Assembly: GCF_017811815.1 (NCBI RefSeq)
Contig: NZ_JADKZI010000004.1
Location: forward strand, 62,001-126,000
From: Flavonifractor sp. AGMB03687
GTDB taxonomy: Bacteria; Bacillota; Clostridia; Oscillospirales; Oscillospiraceae
Length of the DNA: 64,000 nt
Direction of reading: 5' to 3'
Both the position numbers and the translations under genes were made by a program. The notes below the pieces were generated by a model. It was not told where the DNA came from and ran no database searches. It saw only the letters and a list, made by a program, of their open reading frames with translations. Positions 40,238 through 48,943 of the stretch are shown one piece after another. The stretch's first letter is position 1. Every line of letters begins with the position of its first letter.

Positions 40238-40939
40238 ATGAGCGCCACAGAGCTTCAGTTTCGCACCGCCACCTTCGGCGGCTTTCAGAAGCAGGATGTG
40301 CTGAGTTATATTGAATCCTCCAACCAGGCCCACGTGGAAAAGCTGGAACAGCTCCAGCGGGAGCGGGATGAGCTGGCCCGGGAGAAGGAGGAGCTGGCGG
40401 CTCAGGCCAAAGAGGCCCGCGAGCAGGTCCAGGCCCTGACCCGGGAGAAGGAGGAGCTGACCGCCCGGCTGGACCAGGCCCGCAAGGAAGCGGAGAGCCT
40501 GCGCTCCGGTGCGGACAACCAGAAGGCCCAGCTGGAGCAGGCCGCCGCCCAGCTGGCCCAGGCCCAGGCCCGTCTGGCCCAGGCCGAGCCCGCCGCCGCG
40601 GCCTATGAGCAGGTGAAGGACCGCACCGCCGGCATCGAGCTGGAGGCCCACTGCCGGGCCCAGGAAGTACAGCAGGCGGCGGAGGAAAAGGTCCGCCGGG
40701 CCCACACCGAGGTGGCCCAGTGGCTCCACAAGGTGCAGGCTGGCTACGACCTGCTGCGCACCGACATGGAGGGCGCGGTCTCCCGCACCACCCAGGAGCT
40801 GGACAAGCTGCGCCAGATGGTGGAGCAGCTGTCCTCCCACTTCGACACCCAGGACGAGCATCTGCATAAGCTCTCTCAGGACTGCATCTCTGAGTTCGCG
40901 CCTCCCGCGCCCGAGCCCCTGCCCCTGAACGAGAAATAA
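40238..40939 (+). CDS. DivIVA-domain coiled-coil protein
   Basis: This 233-residue protein opens with a short DivIVA-type membrane-binding segment, LQFRTATFGGFQKQDVLSYIESSNQ (positions 8-32), and continues as an almost unbroken coiled coil (about 35-130, repeated RDELAREKEELAAQAKEAR). A second helical part (140-215) follows. DivIVA/GpsB-like proteins mark curved membrane and guide septation, polar growth or sporulation. The TFGGF-QKQDV pattern is the conserved N-terminal feature. I use ATG 40238 with GAGG upstream; the GTG at 40229 is too close to that site. A hairpin follows the stop. Confidence 0.82.
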   Translation: MSATELQFRTATFGGFQKQDVLSYIESSNQAHVEKLEQLQRERDELAREKEELAAQAKEAREQVQALTREKEELTARLDQARKEAESLRSGADNQKAQLEQAAAQLAQAQARLAQAEPAAAAYEQVKDRTAGIELEAHCRAQEVQQAAEEKVRRAHTEVAQWLHKVQAGYDLLRTDMEGAVSRTTQELDKLRQMVEQLSSHFDTQDEHLHKLSQDCISEFAPPAPEPLPLNEK

Positions 40940-40964
40940 GACGCCCGCGCCGGAACGGGTATGG

Positions 40965-41003
40965 GAAAGGGAACCGACGCGGTTCCCTTTCTCCATCTTC
41001 TCC
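40965..41003 (+). terminator. Terminator-like hairpin after the DivIVA-like gene
   Basis: The 11-bp stem GAAAGGGAACC / GGTTCCCTTTC (40965-40991) has a 5-nt loop and is followed by a C/T-rich tail, not pure T. It lies directly upstream of the phosphoketolase ribosome site. Confidence 0.6.
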
Positions 41004-41047
41004 CCTTCCCCGGCAGCAGGAAGTTTTCTGAAAAGGAGTGCATCCCT

Positions 41048-43480
41048 TTGGCAAAATCCTCCGGACCACGCACCAAGGTCACCGTAAAAACCTCGGCCCG
41101 CATGTCCAAAAAGGGTCCTCTCAGCCCCGACGCCCTGCGGAAACTGGACGCCTGGTGGCGGGCCTCCAACTATCTGGCCGCCGGCCAGCTCTACTTAAAG
41201 GACAATCCCCTGCTCCGCACGCCCCTGAAGCCGGAGCATCTGAAGCATGCCCCGGTGGGACACTGGGGCACCGTGCCGGGGCAGAATTTCATCTACACCC
41301 ACCTCAACCGGGTGATCACCAAGTACGATCTGAACATGATCTACGTCTGCGGCCCCGGCCACGGCGGAGCCGCCGTGCTGGCCCAGACCTACCTGGAGGG
41401 CACCTACAGCGAGATCTACCCCAACGTGAGCCAGGATGAGGAGGGCATGCGCAAGCTGTTCCATCAGTTCTCCTTCCCCGGCGGCGTGGGCAGCCACTGC
41501 GCCCCCGACACCCCCGGCTCCATCAACGAGGGCGGCGAGCTGGGCTACTCCCTTGCCCACGCCTTCGGCGCGGTTATGGACAACCCCTCCCTCATCGCCG
41601 CCTGCGTGGTGGGCGACGGCGAGGCGGAGACCGCACCCCTGGCCGCTGCCTGGCACGGCAACAAGTTCCTGGACCCGGTGGGGGACGGCGCGGTGCTCCC
41701 CATCCTCCATCTGAACGGCTACAAGAACGCCACCCCCTCCCTCTTCGCCCGCATCTCCTCTGAGGAGGTGGAGGACTTCTTCAAGGGCTGCGGCTGGACC
41801 CCCCGGTTCGTGGAGGGGGACGACCCTGCCCAGATGCACCAGAAGATGGCGGCCGCCCTGGACTGGGCGGTGCGTGAGATCCAGCGCATCCAGGAGGGCG
41901 CCCGCTCCTTCGGGGAGACCGAGCGGCCCCGGTGGCCCATGGTGGTCTTCCGCTCCCCCAAGGGCTGGACCTGCCCCAGGGAGGTGGATGGCATTGCCCT
42001 GGAGGGCACCAGCCGGGTCCACCAGCTGCCCCTGGCAGTGGACGAGGCCCATCCCGAGCAGCTTCCCCTGCTGGAGGAGTGGCTGCGCAGCTACCACCCC
42101 GAGGAGCTCTTTGACGAGACGGGGGCCCCGTCGGCCATGCTGCGGGCCATGGCTCCCCAGGGCATCCGGCGGATGGGCTCCAACCCCCACGCCAACGGCG
42201 GCCTGCTGCTGCGGGATCTGCGCACCCCCGACTTCTCCAAATACGCCGTCACCGTCCCCGCCCCCGGCGAGACCGAGGCGGAGGACATGGCCGAGCTGGG
42301 CAAGTACGTCAAGGACGTGCTTAAGCTCAACCAGAAGGCCAAAAACTTCCGCATCTTCTCCCCTGACGAGACCATGAGCAACAAGCTGTGGGCTGCCCTG
42401 GAGGCCAGCGACCGCCGGTGGAACGCCGACCTGCTGTCCTCCGACGAGGGGCTGTCCTCCAGCGGCCGCATCCTGGACGGCATGCTGTCCGAGCATATGT
42501 GCCAGGGCTGGCTGGAGGGCTACCTGCTCACCGGCCGCCATGGCTTCCTCAACAGCTACGAGGCCTTCATCCGCATCGTAGACTCCATGGTGAGCCAGTA
42601 CGCCAAGTGGCTCAAGGTAGCGGGCGGTCTGCCCTGGCGGCAGGACATCGCTTCCCTCAACTACGTCCTCTCCTCCAACGTGTGGCAGCAGGACCAGAAC
42701 GGCTTCACCCACCAGGACCCGGGCTTCCTGGACCATGTGGCCAACAAAAAGGCCGACGTGGTGCGGCTCTATCTGCCCCCCGACGCCAACTGCCTGCTGT
42801 CCTGCTTCGATCACTGCATCAAAAGCCGCAACTACATCAACGTGATGGTGACCTCCAAGCACCCCCGGCCCCAGTGGCTCACTATGGACGAGGCCATCAA
42901 GCACTGCACCCACGGCATCGGCATCTGGCAGTGGGCCTCTAACGACCAGGGAGCCGAGCCCGACGCGGTGCTGGCCTGCTGCGGCGAGACGCCCACCCTG
43001 GAGACCCTGGCCGCCGTCACCATTCTGCGGCGCTACCTGCCCGAGCTGAAGGTGCGGGTGGTCAACGTGGTGGACCTGATGAAGCTGCAGCCCCACACGG
43101 AGCACCCCCACGGACTTACTGACGAGGACTACGATGTGCTCTTCACCCGGGACAAGCCCATCATCTTCGCCTTCCACGGCTACGCCACCCTGGTCCACGA
43201 GCTGACCTACCGGCGGCACAACAAGAACCTCCACGTCCGGGGCTACAAGGAGGAGGGCGGCCTCACCACCCCCTTCGACATGCGGGTGCAGAACAACATC
43301 GACCGCTTCGACCTGGTCATCGACACCGTCAAGCGCCTGCCCCAGCTGGGCAACCGGGGCGCTTTCCTCATCCAGCTGATGAAGGACAAGCTGGTGGAGC
43401 ACCGGCAGTACATCACCGCCTACGGCCAGGACATGCCCGAGATCCGAAACTGGAAGTGGAACGACGGAAACGGCATCTGA
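41048..43480 (+). CDS. xfp: Xylulose-5-phosphate / fructose-6-phosphate phosphoketolase
   Basis: Phosphoketolase splits xylulose-5-phosphate (and often fructose-6-phosphate) with phosphate into acetyl phosphate and a shorter sugar phosphate, using thiamine diphosphate. The 810-residue length is normal. Visible landmarks are [52 protein letters not shown] and [19 protein letters not shown]. The TPP-binding block is [19 protein letters not shown] through ILHLNGYK. The middle domain has [10 protein letters not shown] and [12 protein letters not shown]. The most likely start is TTG 41048, because AAAAGGAG lies 9 bp upstream; ATG 41102 is the alternative and the frame further up has no site. No transketolase or acetate kinase gene is adjacent. 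Confidence 0.95.
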   Translation: MAKSSGPRTKVTVKTSARMSKKGPLSPDALRKLDAWWRASNYLAAGQLYLKDNPLLRTPLKPEHLKHAPVGHWGTVPGQNFIYTHLNRVITKYDLNMIYVCGPGHGGAAVLAQTYLEGTYSEIYPNVSQDEEGMRKLFHQFSFPGGVGSHCAPDTPGSINEGGELGYSLAHAFGAVMDNPSLIAACVVGDGEAETAPLAAAWHGNKFLDPVGDGAVLPILHLNGYKNATPSLFARISSEEVEDFFKGCGWTPRFVEGDDPAQMHQKMAAALDWAVREIQRIQEGARSFGETERPRWPMVVFRSPKGWTCPREVDGIALEGTSRVHQLPLAVDEAHPEQLPLLEEWLRSYHPEELFDETGAPSAMLRAMAPQGIRRMGSNPHANGGLLLRDLRTPDFSKYAVTVPAPGETEAEDMAELGKYVKDVLKLNQKAKNFRIFSPDETMSNKLWAALEASDRRWNADLLSSDEGLSSSGRILDGMLSEHMCQGWLEGYLLTGRHGFLNSYEAFIRIVDSMVSQYAKWLKVAGGLPWRQDIASLNYVLSSNVWQQDQNGFTHQDPGFLDHVANKKADVVRLYLPPDANCLLSCFDHCIKSRNYINVMVTSKHPRPQWLTMDEAIKHCTHGIGIWQWASNDQGAEPDAVLACCGETPTLETLAAVTILRRYLPELKVRVVNVVDLMKLQPHTEHPHGLTDEDYDVLFTRDKPIIFAFHGYATLVHELTYRRHNKNLHVRGYKEEGGLTTPFDMRVQNNIDRFDLVIDTVKRLPQLGNRGAFLIQLMKDKLVEHRQYITAYGQDMPEIRNWKWNDGNGI

Positions 43481-43548
43481 CGCGCCTTGCCAAATAAAGG
43501 CTTCTGTGCTAATCTTATAGAAAAGGCACAGATGGGAAGGATCTTAGG

Positions 43549-43932
43549 ATGAATATTTACGAATCTTCGGAAAACTATCTGGAGGCCATTCTCAGCCTCC
43601 GGGAGCGGCACGGCATGGTCCGCTCCATCGACATCGCCAATGAGCTCCATTTCTCCAAGCCCAGCGTCAGCGTGGCCATGAAGAAGCTGCGGGAGAGCGG
43701 CTATATCGAGATGGACAAGGACGGGCTCATCTCCCTGCTCCCTGCCGGGGAGGAGATCGCCCGCCGCATCTACGAGCGCCATCAGCTGCTCACCCAGTTC
43801 TTTACCTTCCTGGGGGTGAGCCCCGAGGTGGCCGCCGCCGACGCCTGCAAGATCGAGCACGATCTCAGCGAGGAGACCTTTCAGAAGATCAAGGAGCACG
43901 CCATGGGCAAGGGCGGAATCTCCCAGCCCTGA
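43549..43932 (+). CDS. Short DtxR/MntR-type metal-dependent regulator
   Basis: This 127-residue protein has the DtxR winged helix (about 1-65): SSENYLEAILSLRERHGMVRS, IDIANELHFSKPSVSVAMKKLRESGYI. The dimerisation/metal domain follows (66-125) with residues of the binding site in RHQLLTQFFTFLGVSPEVAAADACKIEHDLSEET. It lacks the C-terminal SH3-like domain, as MntR and related short forms do. Such proteins repress Mn(II) or Fe(II) uptake genes when metal is bound. No metal transporter is near, so its targets are elsewhere. GAAGGA precedes the ATG. The promoter is not clear; TTGCCA at 43487 lacks a good -10 box. A terminator follows. Confidence 0.88.
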   Translation: MNIYESSENYLEAILSLRERHGMVRSIDIANELHFSKPSVSVAMKKLRESGYIEMDKDGLISLLPAGEEIARRIYERHQLLTQFFTFLGVSPEVAAADACKIEHDLSEETFQKIKEHAMGKGGISQP

Positions 43933-43950
43933 GTACCCCTGTTATCGCGT

Positions 43951-43980
43951 AAAAATGGCCGCCGATGGCGGCCATTTTTC
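43951..43980 (+). terminator. Terminator of the DtxR-like gene
   Basis: A perfect 13-bp stem AAAAATGGCCGCC / GGCGGCCATTTTT (43951-43979) with loop GAT ends in a T-run. It stands between the regulator and the helicase. Confidence 0.92.
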
Positions 43981-44015
43981 GTGGAAATCCCTTACCTGCC
44001 ACAGGAGAAACCGCT

Positions 44016-46130
44016 ATGACCTTCGCCCAATTCAAACAGACCTACGGCCTCTGTCTGGATCCCCAGCAGGAGGCCGCTGTCCAGGCCGTGGACGGCCCGG
44101 TGCTACTGCTGGCGGTGCCCGGCAGTGGCAAGACCACTGTGCTGGTGAGCCGCATCGGCTACCTGGTGCTGGGGCTGGGGGTGGACCCCCGGCGCATCCT
44201 CACCATGACCTACACCGTCTCCGCCGCCCGGGATATGCGCCAGCGCTTTGCCGCCCTCTTCGGCCCGGAGCTGGCGGAAAAGCTGGCCTTCCGCACCATC
44301 AATGGGGTGTGCTCCTCCATCATCCGCCGGTGCGAACAGCTGGTGGGCCAGAAGGCCTTCGATCTGCTGGACGACACCGGCCGGCAGGCCGCCCTCATCG
44401 GGGAGATCTGCCGCAATCTCACCCAAGAATACGCCCCGGAGGCCACCATCAAGGCCATTCAGACCGCCATCACCTACGTGAAAAACCGGCTCCCCGGCCA
44501 GACCGACCTGAACGAGGTGGAGGTGGAGGGCGTGGAGTTCCCCGCCGTCTACAAGGCCTATAACCAGGCTCTGCGGCAGCGGCGGCTCATGGACTACGAC
44601 GACCAGCTGGGCTACGCCTGGCAGATTTTACGGCGCTACCCCCAGATCCTTCAGGAGTGGCAGGGGCGCTACCCCTACCTGTGCGTGGACGAGGCCCAGG
44701 ACACCTCCCAGATCCAGCACGCCATCATCCGCCTGCTGGCGGGGGACCAGGTCCAGCTCTTCATGGTAGGCGACGAGGATCAGAGCATCTACAGCTTCCG
44801 GGCCGCCTGTCCCCAGGCCCTCCACTCCTTTGAGAACACCTACCCCGGCGCCCGGGTACTGCTGTTGGAGCAGAATTACCGCTCCACCCGCCAAATCGTG
44901 GCAGCGGCGGACAAATTCATCCGGCTCAACACCCAACGCCGCCCCAAGACCATGCATGCCGCCGGGGGCGACGGCCCCGCCATTCGGCAGGTGGAGGTAT
45001 ACGACCGGCAGCGGCAATATCAGTATCTGGCCAAGGTGGCGGAAAACTGCGACAAAGAGACGGCGGTGCTCTACCGGGACAACGACAGCGCCCTCCCTCT
45101 CATGGACCTGCTGGAGCGCGCCGGCACCCCATACCGCTGCCGTCAGGTGGACAGCGGCTTTTTCACCCACCGGGTGGTGCGGGACGTGACCAACATCATC
45201 CGGCTGGCCCAGAATCCCTGGAACGGGGATCTGTTCCTGGACCTCTACTACAAGCTGGGGGCGGGCATCAGCCGTGCCGCCGCCCAGGAGGCAGTCAATC
45301 AGTGCTCCCCCACTGGGGAGACCCTGCTGGAATATCTGGCGGGCTGTTCAACCCTCTCCCCCTGGAGCCGCAAGCAGTGTAAAGCCCTTCAGACTCACAT
45401 GAACAACCTGCTGGAGGAGGGGGCGGGCAAGGCGGTGTACCGCATTGTCCACTTCATGGGCTACGGGGCCTACCTGGAGGATCGAGGGGCGGACAACAGC
45501 AAGCTGGCCATTCTGGAGGCCCTGGGGGCCAACGAGCCCACCCCCGCCGGGCTACTCAACCGGCTGGAGGAGCTGGAGGAGGTGGTGCGCCGTGGCTCCA
45601 CCCATCCGGACCGCTCCTTCATCCTGTCCACCATCCACTCCAGCAAGGGTCTGGAGTACGACCGGGTGATTCTGATGGACGTGGCCGACGGTCTGCTGCC
45701 CAAGCTGCCCCCCACCCCCAAGGAGGACGAGACCGAGGAGGAGATCAGCCAGCGGGAGGAGGAGCGGCGGCTCTTCTACGTGGGCATGACCCGGGCCCGA
45801 CACGAGCTGTGGGTCATGACCTTCCGCCGCCCGGAGCTGGCCTCCACCTTCTCCTCCTTCCTCTTCCCTCCGAAGGAGGCCCCGGAGAAGAAAAAGGCGC
45901 CCGCCCGGAAGAGTCCCGATCCGGCGGTCCTGTCCGCCCGGCTCACCGCTGCCGCCAAGGACTACATCCCCGGCACCCGGGTACGCCACGCCCGCTACGG
46001 CTCCGGCCTGCTCCTCACCCGGGACGGGGACCGGATCACCGTCCGCTTTGACGACGGCACAGTAAAGCCCTTCTCCCTCCCCACCGCCCTGGGCATGGGG
46101 CAGTTTGTGCTGGAGGGTCACCGGATCTAG
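44016..46130 (+). CDS. ATP-dependent DNA helicase, UvrD/PcrA/Rep superfamily
   Basis: This 704-residue superfamily 1A helicase has Walker A AVPGSGKTTVLVSRI (motif I), motif Ia around LTMTYTVSAARDMRQRF, motif II CVDEAQDTSQIQ, motif III GDEDQSIYSFRAA, motif IV LEQNYRSTRQIV, motif V STIHSSKGLEYDRVILMD and motif VI FYVGMTRARHELW. A C-terminal extension (about 640-704) with GTRVRHARYGSGLL is the PcrA-type Tudor domain, which in PcrA contacts RNA polymerase. The 1B/2B insertions are shorter than in housekeeping PcrA, so it may be a UvrD/Rep-like paralogue. Start 44016 follows ACAGGAGAAACC. Its stop TAG overlaps the stop of the TraX-like gene in the sequence CTAG. Confidence 0.9.
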   Translation: MTFAQFKQTYGLCLDPQQEAAVQAVDGPVLLLAVPGSGKTTVLVSRIGYLVLGLGVDPRRILTMTYTVSAARDMRQRFAALFGPELAEKLAFRTINGVCSSIIRRCEQLVGQKAFDLLDDTGRQAALIGEICRNLTQEYAPEATIKAIQTAITYVKNRLPGQTDLNEVEVEGVEFPAVYKAYNQALRQRRLMDYDDQLGYAWQILRRYPQILQEWQGRYPYLCVDEAQDTSQIQHAIIRLLAGDQVQLFMVGDEDQSIYSFRAACPQALHSFENTYPGARVLLLEQNYRSTRQIVAAADKFIRLNTQRRPKTMHAAGGDGPAIRQVEVYDRQRQYQYLAKVAENCDKETAVLYRDNDSALPLMDLLERAGTPYRCRQVDSGFFTHRVVRDVTNIIRLAQNPWNGDLFLDLYYKLGAGISRAAAQEAVNQCSPTGETLLEYLAGCSTLSPWSRKQCKALQTHMNNLLEEGAGKAVYRIVHFMGYGAYLEDRGADNSKLAILEALGANEPTPAGLLNRLEELEEVVRRGSTHPDRSFILSTIHSSKGLEYDRVILMDVADGLLPKLPPTPKEDETEEEISQREEERRLFYVGMTRARHELWVMTFRRPELASTFSSFLFPPKEAPEKKKAPARKSPDPAVLSARLTAAAKDYIPGTRVRHARYGSGLLLTRDGDRITVRFDDGTVKPFSLPTALGMGQFVLEGHRI

Positions 46131-47068
46131 CCGTATTTTGTCAGCAGACGCAGCAGCCAAAGCAGATAGATGTGGAGTGGATAGAACCAATAAAACCCGT
46201 ACTTGACGGGCCGTCCCCGCTGGCCGTTATAGGCCAGGACAAGGGGATGCGCACCTAACATCATCCAATTGAAATCCTGGAAAAATAACGACTCGATCCC
46301 CTGCCCCGTGAAGATCAGCTGAGCGGCATAAAGAGCATTGTAGGTCAGCTCCATCCACAGCTCCGATCCCGTCAGCAGCCGCACTGTGTTTGCCACGGCT
46401 GCTTCCGCATACATGCTCCAGTCTGTCAGGCTGCATATGAAATAAAACAGGGAGAATCCTGCAAAAACAAGAATCAGCTTGCGTCTGCTCTCCTTTGCCC
46501 GGTACAGCAGAACGTCAAACAATACATAGACGATCGAACCTTCGGCCCACAGCACATTACCTGTAGCGCAAGCAAGCAGCGGCACAAACAGGGCCAATAT
46601 TCCAGACTGAGTCCGCTCCAGCCCAGGTATCGGATAAGCCGCAGCATAGGTAAGGAAGATCGACCACACAACCTGCCACAACAGGAAGCAAACCAGCAGG
46701 ACCATCTTCTTCCTCACATTCTTGATGTTCAGGATACGGATGATGAATGCGATCACAAATAGTGTGTTGAAGATACAAAACGACCGCACATCCAGGCTGG
46801 CAACGCCGTCTCCGATGCATACATAACCGAGACACATCAGCAGGGTACTGACCGCCGCCATACCAAGCCCGAAGAGATATAATCGCAGCAAAAACCTGCG
46901 TTGGGAACTGGTCTTATCGAAGCTGTGGACCATACAAAAGAAAAAAATCGGGGCGGACGCTCTGCCCAGCCACCGGAACCATATAGGGAAAAAGTCATAC
47001 CAGAAATACCCTAAATGGTCTATGACCATGAGAATCAGAGCTATCAGCTTCAGCCGGAAGGAAGTCAC
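46127..47068 (-). CDS. TraX-family membrane acetyltransferase-like protein
   Basis: This 313-residue protein has about eight to ten hydrophobic helices. The N-terminus MTSFRLKLIALILMVIDHLGY and the conserved LGRASAPIFFFCMVHSFDKT block are the TraX signature. The C-terminus has VKYGFYWFYPLHIYLLWLLR, the other family mark. TraX acetylates F-pilin on plasmids, but chromosomal relatives in Firmicutes are common and their role is unknown. The coding sequence is visibly richer in A+T than its neighbours and uses codons such as ATA and AGG more freely, suggesting transfer. No other conjugation gene is near. No clear AGGAGG stands before the ATG; GAGGAGGGATATG lies slightly upstream. Confidence 0.85.
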   Translation of the reverse strand: MTSFRLKLIALILMVIDHLGYFWYDFFPIWFRWLGRASAPIFFFCMVHSFDKTSSQRRFLLRLYLFGLGMAAVSTLLMCLGYVCIGDGVASLDVRSFCIFNTLFVIAFIIRILNIKNVRKKMVLLVCFLLWQVVWSIFLTYAAAYPIPGLERTQSGILALFVPLLACATGNVLWAEGSIVYVLFDVLLYRAKESRRKLILVFAGFSLFYFICSLTDWSMYAEAAVANTVRLLTGSELWMELTYNALYAAQLIFTGQGIESLFFQDFNWMMLGAHPLVLAYNGQRGRPVKYGFYWFYPLHIYLLWLLRLLTKYG

Positions 47069-47203
47069 ACCATATCCCTCCTCATTAAAATACCGTCACA
47101 TTTTAATAGGAGGATACTCTTTTCCCCCTCTGCATTCTATCCGACCATTTTGAGGAATTGGTAAAGAACTGGTAAAGGGCTCATCTTGAAGGATCGACAC
47201 TTC

Positions 47204-47242
47204 AAAAAACGCCTGTGACCGATGGTCACAGGCGTTTTTATT
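47204..47242. terminator. Strong terminator of the RNA methyltransferase gene
   Basis: A perfect 15-bp stem AAAACGCCTGTGACC / GGTCACAGGCGTTTT (47206-47238) with loop GAT is flanked by A and T runs on both sides. Confidence 0.92.
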
Positions 47243-47244
47243 TC

Positions 47245-48072
47245 TTACCGGGCCCGCAGCTCCCAGAAGGCCACGGCGCTGGCCGCCGCCACGTTGAGGG
47301 AGTCCACCCCGTGGGACATGGGGATGCACACGGTGTAGTCACAGGCGGCGATGGTATGGTCGGACAGGCCGTCTCCCTCGGTGCCCAGCACGATGGCCAG
47401 CTTGTCCTCCTGCCGCAGCCGGGGGTCCTCAATGCTGATGGCGGTATCGCTGAGGGCCATGGCCACCGTCTTGAAGCCCAGGGCGTTGAGGCGGCTCAGC
47501 CCCGGCTGGGGCCACTGGGAGGGATCGTCCCCAATGCGGGTCCAGGGGATCTGGAACACAGTGCCCATGCTCACCCGGGCCGCCCGGCGGTACAGGGGGT
47601 CGCAGCAGGTGGGGGTGACCAGCACCGCATCCATATGGAGGGCGGCGGCGGAGCGGAAGATAGCTCCCACATTGGTGGAGTCCACGATGCCCTCCAGCAC
47701 CGCCACCCGCCGGGCGTTGGCACACAGCTCCTCCACCGTGGGCAGCACCGGCCGCCGCATGGCACACAGCACGCCCCGGGTCACCTCATAGCCGGTGAGG
47801 CCCTCCAGCACCGCCCGGTCGGCGGTGTAAAGGGGCAGGTCGCCGCACCGGGCCACCACCTCCTTGGCGGGGCCGTCGATCTTCTTGCGCTCCATCAGCA
47901 GGGACAGGGGCTCATACCCGGCGTCCAGGGCCCGCAGGATCACCTTGGGGCTCTCGGCGATGAAGATGCCTTTCTCCGGCTCCAGCCGGTTGCGCAGCTG
48001 GGCCTCGGTGAGCCGGGCGTAGCAGTCCAGCTGAGGGTCGGAATAGTCGGTGATCTCAATGATGTTGGCCAT
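47245..48072 (-). CDS. TrmH/SpoU family RNA 2'-O-methyltransferase
   Basis: This 275-residue protein has an N-terminal L30e-like substrate-binding domain (about 1-105, with LRNRLEPEKGIFIAESPKVI) and a SPOUT knot domain. Knot motifs are LEGIVDSTNVGAIFRSAAAL (motif 1), IVLGTEGDGLSD (motif 2) and IPMSHGVDSLNVAAASAVAF (motif 3). It should methylate ribose 2'-OH in rRNA or tRNA; RlmB-like 23S targets are likely but unproven. AGGAGAAG precedes ATG 48072; the longer form to 48111 lacks a site. A strong terminator follows. Confidence 0.92.
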   Translation of the reverse strand: MANIIEITDYSDPQLDCYARLTEAQLRNRLEPEKGIFIAESPKVILRALDAGYEPLSLLMERKKIDGPAKEVVARCGDLPLYTADRAVLEGLTGYEVTRGVLCAMRRPVLPTVEELCANARRVAVLEGIVDSTNVGAIFRSAAALHMDAVLVTPTCCDPLYRRAARVSMGTVFQIPWTRIGDDPSQWPQPGLSRLNALGFKTVAMALSDTAISIEDPRLRQEDKLAIVLGTEGDGLSDHTIAACDYTVCIPMSHGVDSLNVAAASAVAFWELRAR

Positions 48073-48150
48073 GTCTTTTCTTCTCCTGCTTTCTCGTGGT
48101 CCTTCGTTCAAAAGGTTGTTCTCTCTTGTTGTTCCCTTAGGTTGTTAGGG

Positions 48151-48242
48151 GTCGCTTTTCCGGCCGGGTCCAGGTCGGTTTTCCGACCGGGTGGTGGCCG
48201 CTTTTCCGACCGGGTCCAGGTCACTTTTCAGCCCTGGTCCAG
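48151..48242. repeat. Four tandem 23-bp repeats overlapping a gene end
   Basis: Units start at 48151, 48174, 48197 and 48220, each exactly 23 bp. All share the pattern Gyc-n-(c/g)TTTTC-cg-ccgGGT-nnnG; units 1 to 3 differ at a few positions, and unit 4 is the most diverged. Unit 4 contains the last five codons and stop of the macro-domain gene, so units 1 to 3 appear to be copies of that gene end spread downstream of it. No stem or promoter is evident inside the array. Confidence 0.9.
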
Positions 48243-48734
48243 GCGGGCCAGCACCTGCTGTGCCAGCCGGAAGGTGGGGGCGTCATAGGCCACCAGATAG
48301 ACCGTCATGTCCGCCCCGGCGAACTTGCGGATGCTGGTGATGGCCACCTCCAGGGCCTCCTCCTTGGGATAGCCGTACACCCCGGCGGAGATGAGAGGGA
48401 AGGCCACCGTTTCGCAGCCATGCTCCTTGGCCAAAGCCAGGCTGTTGCGGTAGCAGCTGACGAGGGCTTCCCGCTCGCCGTGGCTGCCGCCGTGCCACAC
48501 GGGGCCCACGGTATGGATCACATACTTGCTGGGCAGATGATATCCCCCCGTGATTTTGGCCTCCCCGGTAGGGCAGCCGCCCAGGGTGCGGCACTCGGCC
48601 AATAACTCCGGCCCCGCCGCCCGGTGGATGCAACCGTCCACGCCCCCGCCGCCCAGCAGGGTGCTGTTGGCAGCGTTGGCAATAGCGTCCACCTTCAGGG
48701 TGGTGATATCCCCCTGGACCAGTTCCAGCTTCAT
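48228..48734 (-). CDS. Macro-domain protein (ADP-ribose / O-acetyl-ADP-ribose hydrolase type)
   Basis: This 168-residue single macro domain has the family opening [39 protein letters not shown], with the Asn pair and glycine loop that contact the distal ribose. It also has [22 protein letters not shown] and the diphosphate-binding [13 protein letters not shown]. It belongs to the MacroD/YmdB type, which hydrolyses O-acetyl-ADP-ribose or removes ADP-ribose from proteins. The stop codon and last codons lie within the 23-bp repeat array. GGAGGAAGG precedes the ATG. It has its own promoter. Confidence 0.95.
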   Translation of the reverse strand: MKLELVQGDITTLKVDAIANAANSTLLGGGGVDGCIHRAAGPELLAECRTLGGCPTGEAKITGGYHLPSKYVIHTVGPVWHGGSHGEREALVSCYRNSLALAKEHGCETVAFPLISAGVYGYPKEEALEVAITSIRKFAGADMTVYLVAYDAPTFRLAQQVLARLDQG

Positions 48735-48789
48735 AGCCCTTCCTCCCCGTTCGATACAGATTTATTGTACCGCTGTTTATCTTGTGGTT

Positions 48790-48818
48790 ATTATACCGCA
48801 GCCGCTCAGCCGTGGCAA
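48790..48818 (-). promoter_or_regulatory. Sigma-A promoter of the macro-domain gene
   Basis: TTGCCA (48818-48813) and perfect TATAAT (48795-48790) are spaced by 17 bp on the minus strand. Confidence 0.82.
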
Positions 48819-48864
48819 CGCTCATTCTCCCCTCCCCCCGTTCCGAAAACCTATTCCCCACCTA

Positions 48865-48893
48865 TTTACAAAGTTCGTCAAATTGTTTAAAAT
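48865..48893 (+). promoter_or_regulatory. Sigma-A promoter of the zinc-ribbon membrane protein
   Basis: TTTACA (48865-48870) and TAAAAT (48888-48893) are spaced by 17 bp, placing the start site near 48900. Confidence 0.75.
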
Positions 48894-48900
48894 GATAACA

Positions 48901-48915
48901 GTCCCAATGTGGGAC
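48901..48915 (+). promoter_or_regulatory. Palindrome at the transcription start (candidate operator)
   Basis: GTCCCA-ATG-TGGGAC is a perfect 15-bp inverted repeat right at the inferred start site of the zinc-ribbon gene. It could be an operator or a 5' stabilising hairpin. Confidence 0.5.
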
Positions 48916-48943
48916 GATTTCGTGAGGGACAGGAGGTCATATC

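Noticed and set aside
47069-47204. Small gene in the A+T-rich gap next to the TraX-like gene
   Set aside because: Open frames there have no ribosome site and no plausible product; only the flanking terminator is supported.
48151-48242. Tandem repeat as a CRISPR array
   Set aside because: The units are directly adjacent, with no spacer sequences and no cas genes nearby.
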